A stretch of DNA of 6,844 nucleotides from Anaerolineaceae bacterium (GTDB taxonomy: Bacteria; Chloroflexota; Anaerolineae; Anaerolineales; Anaerolineaceae): NCBI GenBank assembly GCA_021107195.1, contig JAIOTF010000242.1:1-6844 (forward strand), in the 5' to 3' direction. Below the pieces are notes generated by a model, which worked only from the letters and a program-made list of their open reading frames with translations, did no database searches and had not been told where the DNA came from. Both the position numbers and the translations under genes were made by a program. The stretch's first letter is position 1, and each line of letters begins with the position of its first letter. Positions 1 to 6,419 of this stretch are shown in pieces.

Positions 1-1456
1 CATATGCAATAGGCATGTTCACACCGCGTCCCAGGTACAGTGCATTCTGCACATTCTTGAGGTCTCGCGCAACAGACATAACATATGAATCCCGGTCCAG
101 GCAACGCCCCACCAAATCCGGCACCAATCTCAGGTCGCCAACCAATTTCCGCCTAGCCTTTTCATCAAGCGTACCGCGCAGATCGCCCAATAAAATCGCC
201 AGCATGTAAAGATCAACCAATGGCGCTGTGAAAGCCTTTGTCGAAGCGACACCAATCTCTGGGCCAGCCTGCATTGAAATGCACCCATCAGCAATACGCA
301 TAGCCTGCGATCCAATCGCGTTCACAATAGACCATAAAACAGCGCCGCGCTTTCGCGCCTCTTCCATTGCAGCAAGCGTATCCGCCGTCTCGCCTGATTG
401 GCTGATTGCCAGAACAACCGTATCCTCATCAACGATAGGCTCCCGATAGCGAAATTCTGACGCAATGTCCATTTCAACCGGAATGCGCGCGATATGCTCA
501 ATGTAATACTTTCCAACCAGGCCAGCATACGAAGCAGTGCCGCACGCAGTAATGTAAATTTTTTTAATCCGCTTTGCCAGCTCCGGCGTCAAGTTAAGCT
601 CAGGAAGTTTAATGTGCCCTTCTTCAAAGTCCACCCGTCCTGCAAGCGTGTCTGTTAATGACCGCACCTGTTCATGAATTTCTTTTTGCATAAAATGACG
701 ATACTGCCCTTTTTCTGCCGATACAGGATCCCAGGAAATGCTTTGGATTTCCGCCTCAACCGGCGTACCGTCCAGCAAACTAAGCTGCAGATCATGGCGC
801 GTAACCACTGCCATTTGCTGCGATTCCAGGAAAACCACCCTGCGTGTGTGCTCCAAAATGGCTGGCAAGTCAGAGGCGACAAACATCTCCCCTTCGCCAT
901 ACCCGATCGCGACACCGCCGGCATTTCCTATCCGGGCCGCCACGATCTTGTCAGGCTCATTTGCAGACATCACCACAATCCCATGAGCGCCCTTAAGATG
1001 TGATAAAGCTTTTCGCACGGCATTGGTTAGATCATCACCTGTGTTCAAATACCGTTCAACCAAATGAACGATTGTTTCTGTATCGGTTTCCGAATTGAAT
1101 TGCACTCCGTCTGCAACCAATTCATCACGCAGTTCCAGGAAATTCTCAACAATTCCATTATGAACAACCACCACCTTTTTGGTGGCCCCGAGATGCGGAT
1201 GAGCATTTTGTTGATTGGGAACGCCGTGCGTTGCCCATCGGGTATGCCCAATTCCAATTGGGCCAAAAAGCGGCTGTTCGGCGACCAATGCCACCAGTTT
1301 TTCCAACTTTCCGGCATCTCGCCGTATCTCAACAACGCCTTCCTGTAAAACTGCCAAACCCGCCGAATCATACCCGCGGTATTCCAAACGCTTTAAACCA
1401 TTCAGAATGATGGGCGTTGCATCTTTTTCGCCAATGTAGCCAACGATGCCACACAT
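1..1456 (-). CDS. glmS: Glutamine--fructose-6-phosphate aminotransferase (isomerizing), C-terminus cut by window edge
   Basis: This cytosolic enzyme makes glucosamine-6-phosphate from fructose-6-phosphate and glutamine, the first step toward UDP-GlcNAc and peptidoglycan. The frame is open from the ATG at 1456-1454 to the left edge, giving 485 codons. Family members are about 610 residues, so roughly 125 are missing. The start is MCGIVGYIG, whose Cys2 is the N-terminal nucleophile of class II glutamine amidotransferases. Further glutaminase motifs are YRGYDSAG (26-33), RWATHG (73-78) and HNG (99-101). The linker HFMQKEIHEQ lies at 254-263. The first sugar-isomerase (SIS) domain shows ACGT (304-307), SQSGET (352-357) and STKAFT (405-410). 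The second SIS domain begins near LGRGVNMPIA (475 on), where the window ends. A GGAGG ribosome site (complement of 1464-1468) sits 7 bases before the ATG, which fixes the start. No frameshift was seen. A glmS-ribozyme-like leader lies upstream. Confidence 0.97.
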   Translation of the reverse strand, partial: MCGIVGYIGEKDATPIILNGLKRLEYRGYDSAGLAVLQEGVVEIRRDAGKLEKLVALVAEQPLFGPIGIGHTRWATHGVPNQQNAHPHLGATKKVVVVHNGIVENFLELRDELVADGVQFNSETDTETIVHLVERYLNTGDDLTNAVRKALSHLKGAHGIVVMSANEPDKIVAARIGNAGGVAIGYGEGEMFVASDLPAILEHTRRVVFLESQQMAVVTRHDLQLSLLDGTPVEAEIQSISWDPVSAEKGQYRHFMQKEIHEQVRSLTDTLAGRVDFEEGHIKLPELNLTPELAKRIKKIYITACGTASYAGLVGKYYIEHIARIPVEMDIASEFRYREPIVDEDTVVLAISQSGETADTLAAMEEARKRGAVLWSIVNAIGSQAMRIADGCISMQAGPEIGVASTKAFTAPLVDLYMLAILLGDLRGTLDEKARRKLVGDLRLVPDLVGRCLDRDSYVMSVARDLKNVQNALYLGRGVNMPIAY

Positions 1457-1497
1457 ATTCTCGCCTCCATATAGCCAGTGTACAATACAATAACCAA

Positions 1498-1524
1498 CTG
1501 GTAATGCAAAACAACATTAACCAG
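1498..1524 (-). repeat. Inverted repeat in the glmS leader between ribozyme and start codon
   Basis: CTGGTAATG (1498-1506) and CATTAACCAG (1515-1524) are complementary apart from one bulged base, around an 8-base spacer. In the glmS mRNA this would form a hairpin about 40 bases before the start codon. It lies outside the ribozyme core. Its role is unknown; it could be an operator, a stabilising hairpin on the cleaved mRNA, or chance. Confidence 0.35.
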
Positions 1525-1572
1525 CCAGTTGCAGCTGTTTGTTCACATTGATCTCACGTTATGGGAAAGGTA

Positions 1573-1723
1573 CAGATATGCATTATCTGGAGGGCTTCCG
1601 CTGATCTCTCGATTTTCCCGAATACTACGCATTCCAGTTATTCGGTTAACCCTATTCTGCAATAGGGAACCCTCTTCCTCGTCAACCTCGACCTTGAATA
1701 AAACAAGCCGAGGGCCTTGCGCT
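1573..1723 (-). ncRNA. glmS ribozyme (atypical, with inserted hairpins) in the glmS leader
   Basis: In known glmS ribozymes glucosamine-6-phosphate acts as the cofactor for self-cleavage, which lowers glmS mRNA. Read on the minus strand, the order is as follows. AAAA|GCGC has its presumed cleavage between 1723 and 1722. The P1-like hairpin is CCTCG..CTTG with CAAG..CGAGG (1713-1686). Next comes TTGACGAGGAAGAGGGTT (1685-1668), which matches the family core GUUGACGAGG with a following GGGUU. A 54-nt insert (1667-1614) follows, then ATCGA (1613-1609), GCGGA (1601-1597) and CCCTCC (1594-1589). GAGGG (1674-1670) pairs perfectly with CCCTC (1594-1590), like the core helix in known members. CAGATA/TATCTG (1589-1584 with 1578-1573) matches the expected P3 hairpin. 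Oddities are the insert, A instead of C at the fifth base after cleavage, A1602 where the family usually has G, and no evident P4. The position directly upstream of glmS supports the call. Activity is not shown by sequence alone. Confidence 0.72.
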
Positions 1724-1873
1724 TTTCCTTTCCATTCATTTCCACAACTCAGATTTGTCCTTATACACAACCTCCTCTTAAATTCATCTACAAAAATTCC
1801 AGTGAAGCAATTATAATCCAAAAGTCAAACCCATAAAGAAGGTACTCGTTTGTTTGCACAGAGAGCATAAGAT
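1724..1873. promoter_or_regulatory. Divergent promoter region between glmS and the TPR gene
   Basis: No gene is visible in this stretch. On the plus strand TATAAT at 1812-1817 is a perfect -10 for the TPR gene, but the region 17 bases upstream (TACAAA, 1789-1794) is a poor -35. On the minus strand TATAAG (complement of 1760-1765) is a possible -10 for glmS. It would start transcription about 30 bases before the presumed ribozyme cleavage site, but its -35 is also poor. TATAAT overlaps itself on both strands at 1810-1817, so the direction cannot be settled by eye. Confidence 0.4.
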
Positions 1874-2773
1874 TTGGATACGTTAATCAAAAAAGCGATT
1901 CAAGCGATAACGGTTGAAGATTTCCAAACGGCCAAAAAACTTCTTGCTTCCATTTTGAAGGAAGACCCGCAGAATGAGCAAGCGTGGTTATATTTAACGC
2001 TCTGCGTGGCAGATCCGCAGCAAAAGCAAGAATGCTTACACCGCGTGCTTTCGATTAACCCAAATAACCAGCACGCCTTGCGCGCCCAGGCCAGGCTGTC
2101 AAACCGTTCAAACAAGCCCCAGGCAGCCCCTCCTCCCGTAAAATCCAAATCAATCTTATTTAATATCGCTGATATCTTCATCGATTCTCTTTTCAAAGTT
2201 CCAACAGAATTCTATCTGGTTATCATGTTTTTCCTTCTCATTGTTGGAGCATTTACGTACACCAGATTAAACACCGATTTCTTTGGCCTCATGTCTCCAA
2301 ATTTTGCTGCCCTGACCATAATGAATCAACATGAAACGATTCGAGATGAACAGGGTGCATCCTGGGAAATCACCTATGAAGGGCATCAGAATACCGCTTT
2401 TGAAGGTCATGTGCGCCACGTATCTTTTAATCGCATCAACAAATTCCCTTTCCTCACCCACGACATCCTCATCACATCCGGAGATTATGCAGACCCGGAT
2501 TTGGTATATACTAACGTCTCGAACCACCATTTCTACTGGCAATCCCTTTCTTCCGAACAACCACAAGGATCAATAAACCTACTTCATGTTGTCCCGGAAA
2601 CCGAAGAGGTCTACCAACAACTCTTGAAAATTCGAAGTGGCGATACGGTAACCATAAGCGGCAAGGAAGTTCTACGTATCGACGCTTATGATTCACTGGG
2701 TAAATCCCAGGGTTGGTGGAAAGATACTGGATGCAATACAATATTGGTGAAAGAAGTATCAGTGGAACATTAA
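1874..2773 (+). CDS. TPR-repeat membrane-anchored protein with an unassigned outer domain
   Basis: This 299-residue protein has no function I can name. Residues 5-77 look like two TPR-type helical hairpins, with the signatures AKKLLASILKEDPQNEQAWL and CLHRVLSINPNNQHAL, typical of protein-binding scaffolds. A Pro/Lys-rich linker (80-92) leads to one hydrophobic segment (about 113-131) and then a C-terminal domain (about 150-299). With the positive residues before the membrane segment, the TPR part is probably cytoplasmic and the C-terminal part outside. The C-terminal stretch IRSGDTVTISGKEV followed by GWWKDTGCNTILV resembles, from memory, a module in other uncharacterised bacterial membrane proteins; this is weak. 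The start is a TTG: an in-frame stop at 1868-1870 rules out anything earlier, and the first TPR helix begins right after it. The ribosome site is weak (GAGAG, 1861-1865). The gene diverges from glmS and has no obvious terminator before the gcv promoter. Confidence 0.8.
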   Translation: MDTLIKKAIQAITVEDFQTAKKLLASILKEDPQNEQAWLYLTLCVADPQQKQECLHRVLSINPNNQHALRAQARLSNRSNKPQAAPPPVKSKSILFNIADIFIDSLFKVPTEFYLVIMFFLLIVGAFTYTRLNTDFFGLMSPNFAALTIMNQHETIRDEQGASWEITYEGHQNTAFEGHVRHVSFNRINKFPFLTHDILITSGDYADPDLVYTNVSNHHFYWQSLSSEQPQGSINLLHVVPETEEVYQQLLKIRSGDTVTISGKEVLRIDAYDSLGKSQGWWKDTGCNTILVKEVSVEH

Positions 2774-2795
2774 TACCTCAAAAACGCTATTCACC

Positions 2796-2824
2796 TTGAC
2801 ATTTACTCTACACATCCTTAGAAT
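2796..2824 (+). promoter_or_regulatory. Sigma-70-type promoter of the glycine riboswitch-gcv operon
   Basis: TTGACA (2796-2801) is a perfect -35. A 17-base spacer leads to TAGAAT (2819-2824), a 5 of 6 match to the -10. Transcription would start near 2830-2832, about 20 bases before the first aptamer, which fits a riboswitch-controlled leader. Confidence 0.8.
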
Positions 2825-2851
2825 CAAAGAAACAACTATATAGGGAAAACA

Positions 2852-3017
2852 GGGAAGAGACTGGCAATTGTCAGCACCGAAGGGGCAAATCTGCCACTTG
2901 CAAAGGCAGACGAAACTCTCAGGTAAAAAGGACCCCGCTTTCCGTCATCCACTGGAAAGTCTTCGGACACCGAAGGGGCAAACCCATTGAAAAGGGCGAA
3001 TCTCTCAGGTTAAAGAC
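2852..3017 (+). promoter_or_regulatory. Tandem glycine riboswitch (two aptamers)
   Basis: Two copies of the glycine aptamer signature lie in tandem. Aptamer 1 has GGGAAGAG (2852-2859), a P2 hairpin CTGGC-AATT-GTCAG (2861-2874), CACCGAAGGGGCAAA (2875-2889), the arm CTGCC/GGCAG (2891-2895 with 2905-2909) and CTCTCAGG (2916-2923). Aptamer 2 has GGAAAG (2954-2959), P2 GTC-TTCG-GAC (2959-2968), the same CACCGAAGGGGCAAA (2968-2982), a short CCC/GGG arm (2983-2985 with 2994-2996) and CTCTCAGG (3002-3009). The linker carries the usual A-rich AAAAAGGAC. Leader GGG (2843-2845) could pair with linker CCC (2933-2936), as in the P0 leader-linker helix of this class; this is inferred. Known members usually raise expression of glycine cleavage genes when glycine is plentiful, and the operon downstream is exactly that. 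The P1 helices each have one mismatch. Confidence 0.95.
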
Positions 3018-3051
3018 AGCGGCACGCACCGACAGGTAAGCGCGTGCTGCT
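3018..3051 (+). promoter_or_regulatory. Candidate expression-platform hairpin of the glycine riboswitch
   Basis: AGCGGCACGC (3018-3027) pairs over 10 bp, with one G-T wobble, with GCGTGCTGCT (3042-3051), leaving a 14-base loop. It begins right after the second aptamer, where an expression platform is expected. The bases that follow (ATGTTGTTATG) are only partly T-rich, so it is a poor intrinsic terminator. The gcvH ribosome site is 38 bases further on, outside the stem. How it switches is therefore unclear. Confidence 0.5.
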
Positions 3052-3100
3052 ATGTTGTTATGCAAACCACAATTTAGTATTTTTATATAAGGAGACCAAA

Positions 3101-3481
3101 ATGAATTTCCCCGCAAACTTGAAGTATAGAACGACTGACGAATGGGTTCGGATTGAGGACGATATCGCCGTTATTGGCATCACTGACCGCGCACAGGACC
3201 ATCTTTCAGATGTTGTATTCGTTGAAATCGTTGTCGCCGTTGATGACGAGGTCAGCAAAGATGATGTTGGCGCAACAATCGAATCTGTCAAAGCTGCGGC
3301 AGATGTGAATATCCCTGTTTCCGGCACTGTTACTGAGATCAATGAAGGCTTGGCAGACACCCCCGAAACGGTAAACTCAGACCCCTATGGCGCTGCGTGG
3401 ATGTTGAAAATAAAAATGTCCAGCCCCTCAGAACTTGATGACCTTCTGAGCGCCGACGATTACAAAGCTCTCGAAGACTGA
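3101..3481 (+). CDS. gcvH: Glycine cleavage system H protein (lipoyl carrier)
   Basis: This 126-residue protein carries the aminomethyl group on a lipoyl arm between the P, T and L proteins of the cytosolic glycine cleavage system. The lipoyl attachment site is Lys64 in ESVKAAAD (61-68), followed by PVSG (72-75), the classic H-protein pattern. The N-terminal KYRTTDEWV (8-16) and the C-terminal DPYGAAWMLKI (94-104) are also family landmarks, and the length is normal. The ATG at 3101 is chosen because AAGGAG (3089-3094) lies 6 bases before it. The frame stays open upstream to a GTG at 3044, but that start would run into the riboswitch hairpin and adds 19 residues unlike the family. It is the first gene of the operon, 29 bases before gcvPA, under control of the glycine riboswitch. 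Confidence 0.97.
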   Translation: MNFPANLKYRTTDEWVRIEDDIAVIGITDRAQDHLSDVVFVEIVVAVDDEVSKDDVGATIESVKAAADVNIPVSGTVTEINEGLADTPETVNSDPYGAAWMLKIKMSSPSELDDLLSADDYKALED

Positions 3482-3510
3482 GCGAAACGAATATACAAAA
3501 GGACAAACCT

Positions 3511-4863
3511 ATGTTCACTCCTCATACGGAGAATGAACGCCAGGACATGCTTCACACCATTGGTGTAAGCAATCTGGAAGACCTCTTCCAGGACGTTCCG
3601 GCGAAATATCGCTTTCCAAACTTGGATTTGCCACCAGCAATGACAGAAATGGAAGCGCTGGACAACTTAAACTACTTGGCTGGCGCGAATGACACCACCC
3701 ACGATCTTGCTTGTTTCCTGGGCGCAGGGGCATACAATCATTACATCCCCGCAGCCGTGGATAATCTCCTGCAACGTGGTGAATTTTATTCAGCGTATAC
3801 TCCTTACCAACCAGAAATCTCTCAAGGCACACTTCAGGCAATATTTGAATATCAAAGCCTGATTGCAGCCTTGACAGGCATGGATGTCAGCAACGCATCG
3901 CATTATGACGGCGCAACTGCTGCCGCAGAAGCTGGCGTCATGGCGCTCAACCAGTTTCGGTTCAAGCGTACGAAAATCATCGTCTCACCTGCGGTGAACC
4001 CGCAATACCGCCAAACCCTGCGCACCTATCTCAACGGATACAAGAACGTTCAGATTGTTGGTGATGAGCCTGGTTCCAATCCGCTTGAAGACCCAAATGA
4101 CTTAGCCAATTTACTGGACGACAACTCGGCATTGTTACTGCTGCAATATCCCGATTTCTTTGGTTGCGTATATGACTATGCGCAATTGATTGAAAAAGCA
4201 CATGCAACAGGAGCTTTGGTAGCAATTGCCGCCAATCCAACCGCCCTGGCTATTCTGAAATCGCCGGGTGAATATGATGCCGACATTGTGGTTGGAGAAG
4301 GCCAGCCTTTGGGTATTCCCCTTTCATTTGGCGGCCCCTACCTGGGGATTTTTGCTACCAAGAAAAAATACGTCCGCAAGATTGCCGGCCGTCTGGTCGG
4401 TGAAACCACAGACGCAGAAGGAAGGCGAGGATACGTCTTAACTTTAACTGCTCGAGAGCAGCACATCCGCCGTGAAAGGGCCACGTCAAACATCTGCACA
4501 AATCAAGGCCTGATGATGCTGGCTTCCACCATTTATCTAAGCCTGTTAGGCAAGCAAGGCTTTCGACAAGTAGCAAATCTTTGTTACCAAAAAGCACATT
4601 ACGCTGCGCAAGAGATCGCAAAAATCCCGGGGTTCAGTGTGGAAACATCGCAGCCCTTCTTTCATGAATTTATTGTCAAGTGCCCGTTGCCGGTGGAAGA
4701 TCTCAACTTACATTTGTTAGACCATGGCATTTTGGGCGGTTATAATCTTGGAAGCGATTATCCTTCTTTGCGTGGTCACATGCTGATCAGTGTAACGGAA
4801 ATGAACTCCCGCGATGAAATCGATGTGCTTTGCCAGGTCCTGAAGGAGGGTAACCATGACTGA
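3511..4863 (+). CDS. gcvPA: Glycine dehydrogenase (decarboxylating) subunit 1
   Basis: This is the N-terminal-type half of the two-subunit P protein. With GcvPB it decarboxylates glycine and passes the aminomethyl group to lipoyl-GcvH. At 450 residues it has the usual family length. Recognisable blocks are FLGAGAYNHYIP (69-80), the long conserved YTPYQPEISQGT (96-107), GEGQPLGIPLSFGGPYLGIF (262-281), RLVGET (294-299), and TLTAREQHIRRERATSNICT (311-330). The subunit keeps the aminotransferase fold but lacks the PLP-binding lysine, which sits on GcvPB. ATG at 3511 is preceded by AAAAGGA (3497-3503) with 7 bases spacing. The 3' end overlaps gcvPB by 8 bases, which suggests coupled translation and equal amounts of the two subunits. 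The split arrangement is common in Gram-positive bacteria, Chloroflexota, Thermotoga and archaea; many Proteobacteria and eukaryotes have one fused GcvP. Confidence 0.97.
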   Translation: MFTPHTENERQDMLHTIGVSNLEDLFQDVPAKYRFPNLDLPPAMTEMEALDNLNYLAGANDTTHDLACFLGAGAYNHYIPAAVDNLLQRGEFYSAYTPYQPEISQGTLQAIFEYQSLIAALTGMDVSNASHYDGATAAAEAGVMALNQFRFKRTKIIVSPAVNPQYRQTLRTYLNGYKNVQIVGDEPGSNPLEDPNDLANLLDDNSALLLLQYPDFFGCVYDYAQLIEKAHATGALVAIAANPTALAILKSPGEYDADIVVGEGQPLGIPLSFGGPYLGIFATKKKYVRKIAGRLVGETTDAEGRRGYVLTLTAREQHIRRERATSNICTNQGLMMLASTIYLSLLGKQGFRQVANLCYQKAHYAAQEIAKIPGFSVETSQPFFHEFIVKCPLPVEDLNLHLLDHGILGGYNLGSDYPSLRGHMLISVTEMNSRDEIDVLCQVLKEGNHD

Positions 4864-6316
4864 ACCCACGATCTTTGAACTCTCTTCCCCGGGGCGTCAA
4901 GGCGTTCGTTTCCCGGACGCGAAAGTACCAGAATACAATATTCCGGCTCAATTTGTGCGCCAGGAACTTCCTTTGCCTGAAATGTCAGAGCTTGATGTGG
5001 TTCGCCATTTCACTCATATCTCTCAATTCAATTACGGCGTTGATATCGGTTTCTATCCTTTGGGGTCTTGCACCATGAAATATAACCCCAAAATAAATGA
5101 GGCGGGCGCCCGTTTACCCGGCTTTGCATACACGCATCCATCTCAACCCATTGAGACAGTCCAGGGCAATTTAGCGTTGATGTTTGGCTTGCAGGAATGG
5201 CTAAAAGAAATTGGCGGGTTCTCTGGCGTCAGCATGCAGGCAGCTGCCGGCGCACAAGGAGAAATGGTTGGCATCAAAATTATCGCCGCCTATCACCAAA
5301 ACAACGGCGATCCACAACGCGTGAAGATGCTGATCCCTGATTCTGCACACGGCACTAATCCTGCCAGTTCAGCCATGAGCGGCTTCGAAATCGTCAAAAT
5401 CCCGACGGATGCTGATGGTAATGTTGATTTTAAGGCAGTCAAAGCAGAGACTGACGAAACACTTGCAGGCCTGATGATCACCAACCCAAATACATTGGGA
5501 CTGTTTGAGCAGCAAGTCCTGGATGTAATTCAGGTTGTCCATGATGCCGGGGGGCTGGTTTATGGTGATGGCGCCAACATGAACGCCCTGCTTGGCATCG
5601 TTCGTCCTGGCGATCTCGGAATTGATGTCATGCACTACAACCTCCATAAAACCTTTTCCACCCCTCACGGTGGCGGCGGCCCGGGATCAGGCCCGGTGGG
5701 CGTTGCTGAAAAGCTTGTTGACTTTCTGCCCGGCCCCATTGCAGAAATCATTGAAGAAGGCACTGATGAAGAAGCCCCATTCTATGGCCTCGTTATGCCT
5801 GAAAAATCAATTGGGCGGGTCAAATCCTTTTTTGGACAGTTTGGCATATTTGTTCGTGCTTATAACTACATCAGCATGCTCGGAGCAAAAGGCTTGCGTC
5901 AGGCAGCCGAATATGCCGTCCTGAATGCCAACTATCTCCGGGTTCTTGTGAAAAACACTTACCATATTCCCTTTGACCGCGTATGTATGCACGAATTTGT
6001 AGCGGAAGGCCGTTGGAAAGACGCAAGTGAAGCCAGGGCATTGGATATTGCCAAACGGCTTATAGATTACGGCTTCCATCCCCCAACAAATTACTTCCCT
6101 CTGATCGTCCACGAGGCTTTGATGATCGAGCCAACCGAAACAGAAAGCAAACAAGCTTTAGATGCTTTTGCCGACGCATTACTCAAGATCGCAGAGGAAG
6201 CGCATTCAGCCCCAGAATTGCTAACGTCTGCGCCACACAACACTCCAGTCGGTCGTCTGGACGAAGTAAAAGCAGCCAAAGAACTGATTTTGAAAGACCA
6301 ATCCCTCAACAAATAG
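4856..6316 (+). CDS. gcvPB: Glycine dehydrogenase (decarboxylating) subunit 2, PLP-binding
   Basis: This is the catalytic, PLP-carrying half of the P protein and works with GcvPA. It has 486 residues, normal for the family. The Schiff-base lysine is Lys265 in NLHKTFSTPHGGGGPG (262-277). Other hallmarks are YPLGSCTMKYNPK (67-79), DSAHGTNPAS (162-171), ITNPNTLGLFE (208-218) and YGDGANMNALLGIVRPGD (236-253). The ATG lies inside the end of gcvPA, with the strong ribosome site AAGGAGGG (4843-4850) 5 bases before it, so the start is well supported. It is the last gene of the operon: a strong terminator follows the stop within 10 bases. Neither gcvT nor lpd follows, so those parts of the system must be encoded elsewhere. 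Confidence 0.97.
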   Translation: MTEPTIFELSSPGRQGVRFPDAKVPEYNIPAQFVRQELPLPEMSELDVVRHFTHISQFNYGVDIGFYPLGSCTMKYNPKINEAGARLPGFAYTHPSQPIETVQGNLALMFGLQEWLKEIGGFSGVSMQAAAGAQGEMVGIKIIAAYHQNNGDPQRVKMLIPDSAHGTNPASSAMSGFEIVKIPTDADGNVDFKAVKAETDETLAGLMITNPNTLGLFEQQVLDVIQVVHDAGGLVYGDGANMNALLGIVRPGDLGIDVMHYNLHKTFSTPHGGGGPGSGPVGVAEKLVDFLPGPIAEIIEEGTDEEAPFYGLVMPEKSIGRVKSFFGQFGIFVRAYNYISMLGAKGLRQAAEYAVLNANYLRVLVKNTYHIPFDRVCMHEFVAEGRWKDASEARALDIAKRLIDYGFHPPTNYFPLIVHEALMIEPTETESKQALDAFADALLKIAEEAHSAPELLTSAPHNTPVGRLDEVKAAKELILKDQSLNK

Positions 6317-6322
6317 CTCGCG

Positions 6323-6356
6323 CCGATGGCCGTCAAAAAGACGGCCATTGGTTTTT
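6323..6356 (+). terminator. Intrinsic terminator of the gcv operon
   Basis: CCGATGGCCGTC (6323-6334) pairs over 12 bp, with one G-T wobble, with GACGGCCATTGG (6340-6351). The loop is AAAAA and TTTTT (6352-6356) follows directly. It starts 7 bases after the gcvPB stop codon. Confidence 0.95.
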
Positions 6357-6419
6357 AATATTAAACATTAAAAGATTTTAACCTTTCAAAACTGTTAGGA
6401 ATATTTGCCAAAATAAGCG

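Noticed and set aside
1482..1509. A possible glmS promoter close to the gene (TTGCAT, 16 bases, TATTGT on the minus strand).
   Set aside because: It is a weak match, and it would leave the ribozyme-like leader untranscribed. It could still be a secondary promoter.
1650..1667. CCCTATT/AATAGGG hairpin as a terminator for a plus-strand transcript.
   Set aside because: No plus-strand gene lies upstream and no T-tract follows. It is better explained as part of the insert in the minus-strand glmS leader.
1529..1821. Open frames on both strands in the glmS-TPR gap (95 codons plus, 92 codons minus).
   Set aside because: They overlap each other and the ribozyme-like RNA, have no ribosome site, and their translations show no domain or recognisable motif.
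3018..3062. The hairpin after the glycine aptamers as a normal intrinsic terminator.
   Set aside because: The stem is good but the following ATGTTGTTATG is not a T-tract, so I list it only as a candidate expression platform.
3044..3100. An upstream GTG start that would lengthen gcvH by 19 residues.
   Set aside because: It lies in the hairpin after the riboswitch and has no ribosome site. The ATG at 3101 has a strong ribosome site and matches the H-protein N-terminus.
5672..5700. Short GC-rich repeats in gcvPB that look like a structured element.
   Set aside because: They encode the conserved glycine-rich loop after the PLP lysine.
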